DNA of 64,000 bases. Source: Candidula unifasciata. Its lineage: Eukaryota; Mollusca; Gastropoda; Stylommatophora; Geomitridae. Positions 54,270 to 64,000 of this stretch are shown here, piece by piece. How positions within the stretch are numbered: position 1 is the first letter of the stretch; each line of letters opens with the position of its first letter. The stretch spans positions 237,501 through 301,500 of the forward strand of contig CAJHNH020007667.1 of the NCBI GenBank assembly GCA_905116865.2, given 5' to 3'. The notes under the pieces were generated by a model, which was not told the DNA's origin, did no database searches, and was given only the letters and a program-made list of their open reading frames with translations. Position numbers and translations under genes: made by a program.

Positions 54270-54515
54270 GATTGTTATGAGGGGGAATGAGTTCGAAAAC
54301 TTGGTAACAATTGGCAAGAATAATATAATGAATGCAAGATTAATACTAAGACAGAAAGAGGAAGACAAAGAGATAAATACCTGGATGGCCTGGTCAAATG
54401 GATGGGGCAAGACAAAAACATTGAACTGATCCTTAATTCTGGTGATCGTGAGAGATGGCGAAGCATGACAGCCTACGCTTACAGGCACGGCATATGATGA
54501 TTATGATGATGGTGT
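54270..54515 (+). mobile_element. LINE 3' end with (GAT)n tail
   Basis: ARLILRQKEEDKEINTWMAW, then in a shifted frame the D-R-x-x-W-R-S-M-T-A-Y-A-Y-R-H-G ending and stop, followed by (atgatgatt)n. Typical of RTE-like 3' ends. Confidence 0.65.
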
Positions 54516-54519
54516 AGAG

Positions 54520-55265
54520 ACATTCCTGTTAGCTGTCCATCCACATCTTCAGCAGCCAGCGAAGTTTCAATTCCCATGATGCCAGTAGCCGTCTGATTAT
54601 ATGTCTGTCATGCCGTTCCTCTGAACGTAGATGCCTTGGTCACTCCTAGCTATACCATTCTCTTTAGACCATAATGATTTATTTGTACCTCTGCATCGTT
54701 CACTTGCTTCATAAGGTCCCTGATCACATCTAGCTTACCATATATAAATTCACTATCCATTGGGGCATTCCCAGCCAATTTGTTTTTTTTCCCAACACTC
54801 TTGTAATACTCTGGGGATTTGGGGGGGGGGGGGGATATAAAAAAAACGCTAACAGTAGCATAACTGTCTCTACTTTTCTCAACATGTTTGGTGAGTCGTT
54901 ACAATTACGAGGTGTGTGATTCTCAAGCCAGCGGAAGGCTGCAGTGACTGCCTCCGTTCCCATTCTCAAAATTGACGTTGTGATATCATGTGCCAGGTTT
55001 TGTCGCACTAAGCGACGTTCATTCACCTTTGTTATGAACCCCCATGCACATTTTTCTGCCTCTCAGCATAGAGCGATCTGTATAGATTATCACATCACCT
55101 GGGCGGAAATTGTAACGAATAGTGATTAGTGATTAGAGATGATTATCATCACAGCACTCATGATAGATCCATAGGTGGTCCGATCTCCTCCTCGAAAGCT
55201 CCATAAGTGAAAAACGACTGATGACACCTGTTCTGTGTTGGTTAATGACACGTCTTGTCCCCTTA
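54520..55265 (-). mobile_element. RNase H element fragments (families A and B/C)
   Basis: 54520-55130 reads on the minus strand MNERRLVRQNLAHDITTSIL, TEAVTAAFRWLENHTPRNC, and the family A tail ELVYGKLDVIRDLMKQVND-like words. 55140-55265 is the 3' end of another (acagcactcatgatagatcc). A poly-G run at 54823-54834 interrupts. Confidence 0.7.
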
Positions 55266-57150
55266 GTCCATCCATCCTGTAGCAGGCCCTTTGCAGAACG
55301 TCGCTCTCATCACGGTCTGCCTGAAAGAAACTCGATCTCTCGCCAGTTCTCCTGCCTCATGTACTTTCATACTCAAGGGATTACTTATATCCTGTGCCCA
55401 TCTTTGTGTCGGTTGGCCCCTGCCCCTCCTTCCTGATACCATGCCTTCTGCTATAATTTTTTCTAATCCGTCGTGGCGCTTGAAATGACCAAAATATTTC
55501 AGCTTCCGAGACAGGATGCTGTTTATTAGCCAATCTTCCTTGATGTTCAGATCTTTCAAGATGTCAGTATTTCTCCTCTTCTTTGTCCAAGATATTCTGA
55601 GAATCTTTCTATAGCATTTCAGCTCAAAAGCCCCTATTCTCTTTCTTAAGGACTGAGAGATAGTCCACGACTCACATCCGAATGTAGCCACAGGAAAGAT
55701 GCATGCTCTCAAAATTTGAATTTTAATCTCCTTGCTGATGCCTAACCGTCGACTTTTAAGGCTGTTCAATCTTTGCATTGCTATGGCCATCCTCCTTTTA
55801 ATTTCTGCCAAACAGTCTCCATTGCTGTTTATTATAGAGCCTAGATATTCGAAGTTTGTGACATTTTCAATTTCTTCATCATTTATTGTTATTTTTGGGT
55901 GACAGCAAGTTTTATCTGTGGACATTATTTTCGTTTTCTTTAAATTCAAGAACAGACTTTGATCTTCACTGTGCTTTTGGACAGATACTATTAAATGTTC
56001 TATTCCCTTTACACTGTTCGAAGGGAGGACTGTCATCTGCGTAGCGATGTTCCAGAATAGGATTGCAACCAATTTTGAGCGGATCATTACTGTCACAAGT
56101 CTGGTCATTTTTGACATTTCTAATTATATTTTCTGCGTAGTCCTATATATTAAATAGGTATGGTAAGAGAAAGCACCCCTGCCACACCCCTTTTGCACCG
56201 CGAACCAATCCAATGTTTCACCAGCTGCTCTGATGGCTGCTTGTTGTTCATGAAAAAGATTTTAAATGAAATGCACTAAATGCGTTGGAAACCCCATACT
56301 TCTCATAATAGTCAACGGTTTGTGGTGTTGGACACAATCAGATGCCTTGCTATAATCGATAAAACAAGCATGAAGATCTACATTGTATTCTCTGCATTTT
56401 TCAAAAATTATTCTCATATTACAGATGTGATCCCTAGTTTCTCTACCCTGTCTGAAACCCGCTTGTGCTCCATGCAGCTCATATTGTAATTTCCTTTCAA
56501 TCCTCTTCATGATATTCGTAACAGGATTTTGCTAGCATGACTTATTAATGCGATGGTACGGTAGTTGGAGCATAGTTTCATATTTTCTTTCTTTGGAAGT
56601 GGGATATAGATTGTTCTTTTCCACGCTTTAGGCCAAATGCCACTGTTCCAGATATTCGAGCACAGTGCACGTTTTTTTTTTTTTTTTGACGCTGGCCTCT
56701 CCTCCTGCTTTAATTAGTTCTGTTGGTATTTCATCGCAACCTGGTGGCTTTCCTTTCTTCAGGCTGTGTATTGCTGATCGTATCGCATCCAGTAAAGGCT
56801 CTGGTTCTTTTTCATAACTTTCACAAGTTGTTTTTGAATTACTTGTCACATCCTCATACATTTCTCTACAGTATTCCTTCCATCTTTCTAATATGTCTTT
56901 GGTTTCCGTTAATGTGTTACTGTTTTTATCACTTATTAAATGAAAAGAAGGCCTGAATTCGCCTTTCAATGTTTTAATTTCTTTAAAGATGTCTCTGTCT
57001 CTTCCTTGCATCTGGAGTTGTTCAATTCTATCACAGGTATTTATAATAAACTGTTTTCTATCTCCTCTGATAGCTCTTCTGATTTCTTTCGTGTAGTTTC
57101 TATATGCATGGCTTTTTGTTTCTGTCCCTACTACTGGGTGCAGTTAAGGG
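55255..57150 (-). mobile_element. LINE reverse transcriptase, long decayed copy
   Basis: In order on the minus strand: KEIKTLKGEFRPSFHLISDK, KKGKPPGCDEIPTELIKAGG (fingers), then AGFRQGRETRDHICNMRIIF, HACFIDYSKASDCVQH, a broken GCxLSPYLFN-like stretch, [82 protein letters not shown] and [17 protein letters not shown]. Frame changes at about 56120-56260 and 56510-56630. No endonuclease part, so 5'-truncated near 57150. Master copy for the pieces at 5.8, 7.7 and 29.0 kb. Confidence 0.88.
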
Positions 57151-57154
57151 TCAG

Positions 57155-58045
57155 CGACTGATAAGAGGGAGGTCATTGATGGCTCAGGCAGAAGACACAA
57201 TCAGACAGGTTTGCATCCTTGAGAACATTGGGCGAGAAGAGGAGTGGGTCAGAGTGCCACCTGAACAGTCAGACTTGTGTAGAGTCATAATCACGCTGAG
57301 CTGGGAATACAGAAACTGGCCAGCAGGTGCCACAGAGGTGGAAATTCAGCAATTAATTCAAGATAATACTCGCTAAGAGGATTTGATCATTTACACAGAC
57401 GGTTCAGTGTCAAGAGGCAAAACAAGTTCTTGGGGCTTCTTAACAAAAGTTAATGGTCGACTTTTGGTGCAGGAGAGACTAGCATATGATACCACAACAT
57501 CCAGCTTAAGAATTGAGGTTGAGGAGGTCACTGCAGCTTTCCGCTGGCTAGAGAACACGACACACACATCGTGATTGTAACTGATTTCAGAAAGCATGGT
57601 GAGGAAGATCAGAACAGGTATGCTTCGTGCAGAGTGGCATGCTTCGCTGCGGAGGACACGGGTGAGAGTATTGTCTAGATTTTTTCACCTGGGCACGCCA
57701 GTGTGTTGGGAAATGAACAGGTGGACAGACTGGCTGGCTCTGCACAACCTGATGGAATACTGATACACGATAAGGCAGATGTAGTTAGTGCCTTGTGGAA
57801 GAGCGTGTACAGTTCGGAGGAGCAGATGGATCACCACAGTCTGGTGAGATTGATGCAGTGGGGAGTGACGAGAGGTTCTGGTAGATGCTCGAGGCTCAGA
57901 GGAAAGGCAAGACGGACGCTTAATCAGAATGCTACTGGCACCATTAGTATCTGAACTCTTCGCTGGCTGCTGAAGGTGGGGATGGAGCGCTTATGGGAAT
58001 GCCCCGAGTGCTGTGATGTCGGTTCTTGAATCAGATCAATCAATC
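57155..58045 (+). mobile_element. RNase H retrotransposon 3' fragment, long copy (family A)
   Basis: VCILENIGREEEWVRVPPEQ, DLIIYTDGSVSRGKTSSWGF, EVEEVTAAFRWLENTTHTS, HLGTPVCWE (frame-broken GHAxVxGNEQ), [55 protein letters not shown], then ECPECCDVG. All four RNase H catalytic regions are traceable. Ends in (atca)n. Same extent as 16740-17622. Confidence 0.87.
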
Positions 58046-58424
58046 AATCAATCAGTCCCTAATTGCTTTAAATTTATCCTTTCTTCTATTAGCTTGACAG
58101 CATTTTCTGTAATGTAAATCTGTTTCTTGTGTCGTTTTTTAGGAATCATTCTGAGCTGTTGTGATGATGATGTTTCTTGCTTCATCGGGTGTCATATCCT
58201 CCTGCACTGCCATGAGTGCCTCAAATTTGTTTTCAACCTCGATGCTGTAATAACTTGGCAAATTACTCAAATCAAAACATATTGGCTTAGCCCCTTTCAA
58301 CACTTTTTCAGTTTTATTTTAGTGAAATGTTCATTTCTTGCAGCTCCAGGCTGCACCCCCATGTCCATCAGTCTAGACAGGGATATGGAGCCATGTCCTG
58401 TGGCGTGCTCCTCGGTACCTTAAG

Positions 58425-58910
58425 TGCAGCGCATGGCATTAATAACATCACTTCTGTCCAGTACTGGTCCAGCCATAGCAACTGCATTGTTAGCAAGATA
58501 GTCTTCACGCTTGTTCCCTTGAACACCCGCATGACCTGGCACAAAGATGACTGTTAGGGCAGATATTCGTGAAGTGGTTAGTGTTTAAATCCATTCTTGC
58601 CTGATAAATCCAGCTTGTTTTTTAAAGTATATTCATCGAGTCACTAAGAATGCATACGTGTGTGAACCAAACTATGCTAAAGCCCTTGTTACAGCCATTG
58701 TTTCCATTGTAAGGCTACTAGTTGTAACAGCAAAAGTGCCATTAATCTCCTTGGTCGTTTTCCCCATTGAGCTTACTGTGAAGGTCCGTGCACTTCGCTT
58801 GCCCCTTATTACTGACCCATCTGTGTAAACTACAGCATCACCTTCATCTGTGTTTTCGTCAATCAGTGTCAACAATGCCAGGAATCTGCTCTCTAAAGCT
58901 TCCATCAATT
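58425..58910 (-). mobile_element. RNase H fragment (family B)
   Basis: GDAVVYTDGSVIRGKRSART (first Asp), TKEINGTFAVTTSSLTMETM (Glu), [27 protein letters not shown]. Frame breaks near 58670. Confidence 0.8.
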
Positions 58911-59254
58911 GTGATATTGACTGTAATATTAATGTTTGGAGAGGGAGGCATAATTATCCATTCATTTCCAAAATTAATGTCAGTAAAGCGGCAAACATGT
59001 TCGATGGCATCCTCAGCCCGACTCATCATTTACCAGCCCCGTTTGAGCCTAATCTTGTTTTGCTTGAATAATTCCTCATAATATAATAGTGATGATGTCA
59101 TGAATCATTTGTTGAACGTCTGATTCTGCAGCACCAGCTGGCCAATCCGTACACTAGTGGCCTAAAGTGAGAACTACACACAAGTCTGATTCCTGCTCGG
59201 ACACTTTGACCTACTCCTCTCCTCGCCCAGATTTATCAAGCCTGCGCACAGTCT

Positions 59255-59925
59255 GATTATGTCTTTAATCCACAATCTGCGATTTGCAACTCCATGCCAT
59301 GACAAAAGACTGACAAGAATCTTCTCACGCTGTCTTCATCTGTTTCTCTTTCTACAGATCTTTCCAGTGGTCACAACATGTTCCATTTCCCCCTCTTCTC
59401 ATAACATGACCCAAAATGATTACTGTCTCTTTCTGATGTTTGTTATAAGCTGTCTTCCAGCATTCGCCTTTTTCAAAACATCTGGGTTGCTCTTTTTAGC
59501 TGTCCAACGAATTCTAAGGATTCTTCTGTAAAACCAGTCTCCGCGGCCTCATATTTTTGTTCGGCTTGCTTATTAATTGTCCAGGCTTCACAGCCATATG
59601 TTGAAACTGGCTCTATCTAGCATGCCATAAATCTTTTCCCAACCTCCAATGACATGGATTTATTGCACAAAATGTTCTTTATTTTGTAAAATGCAGTTTT
59701 TGCGTCCTATTCAATTCTTTATCTCCATGACACACCTTCCATCGAATATTATCCATGTGCCTAGATAATTAAATATCTGTACATATCCTAAAATAACGCC
59801 TTTGACTTTAATTATACATTCAGGCACTATTTTTTTATTTTTGTTTTTGAAATCACCATTACTTCTGTCTTTATATTATTCATTTTATCACTTTCTAGTC
59901 CAAGTCCAAGTCCTTTTGGAAAAAA
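59255..59925 (-). mobile_element. LINE RT, downstream half of a split copy
   Basis: Minus-strand words with frameshifts: KMNNIKTEVMVISKTKI, VKGVILGYVQIFNYLGTWII, STYGCEAWTINKQAEQKYEA, ILRIRWTAKKSNPDVL and the HVMRRG-type tail. Continues the RT piece at 61195-61375 after an interruption. Confidence 0.75.
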
Positions 59926-61195
59926 AAAAAAAAAGCTCGACCACGTTCTGACTGCTGCTAGTTAGCCGAGGCTGCTAGCAGTCTCCGCCTATATTTGTGG
60001 TCTGGGTTATTTGCGTCACTTTCGTGACTGAATTTTAGTATTTGTGCCATTTCTGGGCTTGATGCTTCCATCCGAATCAAACCGCTCGTCCTGTTGTCAC
60101 TGGTGCATGTCTTCCTTCTTCTTCTTGGTGTTTCCTGTTTGTTTTGTCTCCCTTTGATCTGGCTAGGCGTATCTCGTAGGAGAGCGAGCTTCCATACACA
60201 ACATCCTTTGAACCACCATTTATTGTTTTAAAATTTTGAGTATTTTATTTTGCCAGAAAGTACTGAAAACAGTTTTTGAATTTGAATAGTTCCGAAATGT
60301 GAAAAATTTTTCGCGTGTGACCATAGTGGTCTTATAGTTGTCTTCCTGTAATATGAACGGGTTAGTCATGTAATGGATATGTGTGTGTGAGAGTTTATGT
60401 GGGGCCTATACCGGGTCCAGTCGTCATTTGTTATGTGATCGGGTTGCGTTGACAGCTAAGCTCCGGTGTACGTAAATACCATATAACTGGAGCATCCAGC
60501 TCACTCTTTGAGATCCAAGTGTTCGGCGATGAGAATTGCTGTGGCATGTTGGGTAACGAATTCAGGTGCTCTCTGTGGGAATAGGTTGGAGGGTTAAACT
60601 CATAGTGCATCCGAAAGAGTTAGGGAAGGGTGAGGAGAAAGGGTGCGGGAGGCCATTCAGTCATTTCTCGTCGTTGCCGTCTTGCTGGATTCTAGCTCGG
60701 CCTTTTGCCGGGACTATGTGTTTCACGTTACCAACCTTTGCTATCATCCCAGTGATGGGGTGGTATTTGTGGTTATGCGTTCTAGTCCTGTCATTATCGA
60801 GTCACTTGTTTTCCCTGTCTGTTGTCAGTCATATCTTGTTGTGAGTCCTATCGGTCATGTGCATGTTGTATGCATGCTGTGGAATGGGATGGTTTTGTGT
60901 ATGAATCCCCGGAGTATATGGACGCACACAACTAGGTGTATATGTACTCGAGTACTCATACACGCAGACAACATTGGCATTACGTACACACGCAAACTCT
61001 TTCAAATGCGTCTACCAATGCCTGTACTTACATTCATAAAAAAACGAGCACATCCACACGTAGTGACATTCACTCTTCCATGTCTTGTGCGTTTTTGTGT
61101 CGCTATGTCTGTAATATCGTCTGGTCGTGTCACTTTTTAAGTTATGTCCCGTTACTGGTATGTGACCTGTCCGGTACTGTCTTATCAAGATCTGG
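59926..61195. other. Unidentified ~1.27-kb DNA between two halves of an RT
   Basis: Starts next to an A-run (59922-59936). Contains 92- and 165-codon plus-strand frames (60566-60844, 60643-61140) whose products I do not recognise; the second overlaps the first in another frame, so at most one could be real. No inverted ends or target duplication found. Composition is less AT-rich than the flanks. Confidence 0.5.
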
Positions 61196-61375
61196 CGGCA
61201 TCTATCAATTCCTGTAGTTATTTCTGATTGGTCGCTATCAAGACGATGTCATCAGCATAACATAAGTTGTTTATGTTATAACCACCAACCGCAATTCCAC
61301 GCATATCCATGATAAATCGCATTATATATTCACTGTATAGTGAAAAAAAATTAGGTGATAGTACGCATCCTTACT
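61195..61375 (-). mobile_element. LINE RT, upstream (YADD) piece of the split copy
   Basis: The minus strand reads GCVLSPNFFSLYSEYIMRFI-like, DMRGIAVGGYNINNLCYADD, IVLIATNQK. The catalytic YADD is intact here. Bounded at 61376 by the (TAAG)n tail of the RTE-like LINE. Confidence 0.8.
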
Positions 61376-64000
61376 TACTTACTTAGTCGCTCCTCTTCTA
61401 CCTTGGGGTGTAGAGGTTTGCCAGAGAGATCGCCAGACGTCTCTATCCGCAGTTTTCTTTCTGACTTTGTTCCATTCCAGTCCTCTGTCAGTTAGGGACT
61501 GTCGGATGTTGTCTTCCCAGCGCACCCTGGGTCGTCCCGGAGGTCTGGTTCCCTGGTTCTTAGCCTCCCATGCTTGCCATGGTGGCCGATTTTCTCCCAT
61601 TCTGCATACATGTCCAAACCATCGTAACTGTGACTGATCTACTCGGGTTAGTAAGGGCTGGGTATCAAGATCTTGACGTATTGTCTGATTGCGGACTTTG
61701 TCCCTTCTTGTCACTTGGACCACCTTTCTCAGGTATCTCATTTCCGAGGTCTGCAGCTGGCTTCTGTGAGCTGTTGTCATTGCCCATGACTCACACCCAC
61801 GGGTCAGGACTGGTACATAGGTAGAGCGGTAAACAGCCATTTTCGTCCTCTTGCCAATTTCTCTTTTGCTAAGAAACCCTCGGTTTATGGCCTGGAAGAG
61901 TCTCCCAGCAGCTGCTTTTCGTGTAGCCAGCTCAGTCTTATTGCCTACGTTTTGGTCAAGTACAACTCCAAGGTATTTGAACTGGTTAACCTGCTCCAAT
62001 GCATACTGTCCCATCATGATCTGGTGTTTCTTCTCCTCTCTTGAGATCACCATGGTTTTAGTTTTGGAGATACTGATGGTCATACCTTTCTTTTCAAGCT
62101 CTTCCTTCCAGACAAGTAAGTTGGACTGAAGGTGTGCCTCTGATTTAGCTATCAGGGCCACATCGTCTGCAAAAGCCAGCTCTGATATACAGATTGGTCT
62201 CATCTTCCAGTACCCTACAGAGTACTTCTTTGTCTTCTCCTTACAGGTCTTGATGACATCATTCATCATAAGAATGAAAAGGTAAGGTGAGAGAATATCA
62301 CCTTGTCTAACACCGCTGGCGGTCTTGAATTCTTCTGACTTTTGGTCTGCTGTTCTTACATAATTTCTGCACCTTTTGTAGAAACTGTATTGCACTGATC
62401 AGGGGTGCTGGGATGTTTTTCCCTGCCAAGCAGTCCCAGAGCTTGTTCCAGGGTACCTTGTCAAATGCCTTTTCCAGATCCAAAAAACATAAGTGCATCT
62501 CACTCTTATATTCCAGGGCTTTTTCACTCATCTGTCTCAGTGTGAAGATAAGGTCTTGAGTACTTCGGTTTGCTCTGAAGCCGCATTGGGCCTCGTCCAG
62601 CTGTGGCTCTACCAGACTTCTAAGTCTCTGCTCAAGTATTCTAGAGTAACTTTTACCTGGAACGCTGAGGAGGGATATGCCTCTGTGGTTTTCACATTGT
62701 CTGTTATCACCTTTTTTAAATATAGGTATAATGATGGCAATCTCCCAATCTTTTGGTATAGTTTTGCTACACCAGGCTGCCTGGAGAACCTTCAGTAGAA
62801 GGCGCTTACCTTCGGCTCCCATATATTTGACCATCTCTGGTGTTATACCATCATGACCTGCTGCTTTTCCCAGCTTAATCTTCTCAATAGCTGCCTTCAA
62901 TTCTTCCATCCTGATGTTATCTTCTCCATGATTGAATTCCTTCTCAGCAGTGAGATCCATTATTTCTGGGTCATGACTTCCCTCAACGCCGAGGAGCTCT
63001 GAGAAGTATTCTTTCCATCTGCCCATGATATCATTTGTAGAAGTAAGCAGAGCCCCTTCCTTGTCTTTTATGAATTTAAGTGGGCACTCTTTCACCTTCC
63101 TCATGTTCTTAAGGGTCTTGTAGAACAGTTTTTGATTTTCTCTTGCATTCTTTTCCAACTTGTCTCCAAACTATTCCCATGATTTTGTTTTGCTTTAAGC
63201 ACAATATTTTTGGTCTCTGTTCTGAGTGCCACACATTGTTTATATTTTTCTATTTCTTCAGCTGTGTTCCTTGCTGCCAGGTATTGCTTCCATGCCCTTT
63301 TCTTTTCTCCTATTTTCAATTTGACTTCTTCCGTCCACCAAGGTGTCCTATGTCCCCGCCTTCCACTCGGGACTTCACCACATACTTCTACTGCAGCTGC
63401 TGTGAGGATATTTTTGAATCTGCACCAGAGGGTTTCAGTGTCCTCTGATGATTCTTCTTCAGTTCCTATTGCTTTCACTATTAGCTCCTGGTATCTAGCC
63501 TTAATATCTGGCTCTCTTAGCTTGTATGCTTTAATCATCCTTTCTTGGTTGCTTGGTTTCTTGCACGGTTGTCGGTGTTGCCTTGTTGGAGCAGTTCTTT
63601 CAGTTGTTCTCTTTATTGTGACCAGATAGTGGTCACTTCCAATCTCTGGTCCTCTCATGACTCTGGCATCTCTCACAAACTTGACTGAATTTTTCCTAAC
63701 TATGGCGTAGTCAATGATGGATTTTTCATTTTTTGAAGGTTCACATCTTCTGTATGCATGTATACGCTTGTGGGTGAATTTTGTGTTTGTAATGACAAGG
63801 TTCTGTTCCCTGCAGAATCTGAGAAGTCGCTTGCCATTATCATTCAAAACATCTTCACCATATCTCCCGATCACTCTACCCCATCTAGAGTGATCATTTC
63901 CTACTCTGGCATTTAGATCTCCTAGGAGGATAATTTCCTCGTGACAGTCATCTATGGTCCTTTGGAGCAGTTCAAAGAATTCTTCTTTAACATCTACTCG
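61376..64000 (-). mobile_element. RTE-like LINE: endonuclease and reverse transcriptase, 5' end outside the window
   Basis: Minus strand in order: ILLGDLNARVGNDHSRWGRV and SIIDYAIVRKN...GSDHYLVTIK (APE-type endonuclease, to 63101); KAAGHDGITPEMVKY, WEIAIIIPIFKKGDNRQCEN, RGISLLSVPGKSYSRILEQR, CGFRANRSTQDLIFTLRQ, HLCFLDLEKAFDKVPW (62307-63158); GVRQGDILSPYLFILMMNDV, ELAFADDVALIAKSEAHLQS, VNQFKYLGVVLDQNVGNKTE, VPVLTRGCESWAMT, LRWFGHVCRMGENRPPWQAW, GRPRVRWEDNIRQ (61379-62395). Catalytic FADD is present. Only two frameshifts (about 63150 and 62390) break it. The tail is (TAAG)n at 61376-61390, typical of RTE elements. Recent insertion into the RT at 61195-61375. Confidence 0.92.

Noticed and set aside
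60566..61140. Possible small plus-strand gene in the unidentified insert
   Set aside because: Two overlapping frames, no recognisable domain or splice structure; not enough to call a gene.

Overview
This window is invertebrate nuclear DNA, most probably from a mollusc and perhaps a gastropod. The evidence is large GT-AG introns, AT-rich intergenic DNA, and very many decayed non-LTR retrotransposons, tRNA-like SINEs, MITEs and minisatellites. The lophotrochozoan/gastropod assignment is an impression from the repeat style and was not tested by any search. Nothing bacterial, no CRISPR array and no RNA gene with a credible complete structure was seen.

One host gene dominates. MLH3, a MutL-homologue DNA mismatch-repair and meiotic-crossover endonuclease, lies on the minus strand from 51647 (ATG) to 14323 (TGA). 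I could join 13 coding exons by hand. Every junction is GT-AG and every phase matches. The joined CDS is 6981 nt (2326 codons plus stop). Exon 1 and the start of the 5.7-kb exon 2 carry the GHKL ATPase motifs. The rest of exon 2 is a very long low-complexity linker containing a 110-residue tandem duplication. Ten smaller exons from 38.4 kb to 16.5 kb carry the C-terminal endonuclease domain, and exon 13 at 14.3 kb encodes the last 15 residues. Human MLH3 is about 1450 residues, so this protein is far longer, almost entirely through the linker.

Region by region: 1-14.3 kb, downstream of MLH3, is repeats: an RNase H fragment, a 48-bp minisatellite broken by a SINE and a LINE piece, two MITEs (one hAT-like), several decayed reverse transcriptases and simple repeats. 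14.3-51.7 kb is MLH3, whose introns are filled with RNase H fragments, RT fragments, about ten copies of a roughly 280-bp dispersed element (called Rep-A here), two kinds of SINE, five minisatellites, TTAA-flanked MITEs and a recent 477-bp tandem duplication. 51.7-64 kb, upstream of MLH3, holds (GA)n and poly-G tracts, a 702-bp TTAA-type element, more RNase H and RT fragments, an RT split by about 1.27 kb of unidentified DNA, and at the right edge a nearly complete RTE-like LINE that runs out of the window.

No wholly new multi-gene system was found. The items most worth following are the extended MLH3 with its in-frame linker duplication and 24-nt micro-exon; the hAT-type MITE that resembles a vertebrate family; the clean nested MITE-in-LINE insertion with TTAA duplication; and repeated cases of minisatellites growing out of pieces of dispersed elements. 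Coordinates of MLH3 splice sites are exact readings; boundaries of most repeats are approximate.
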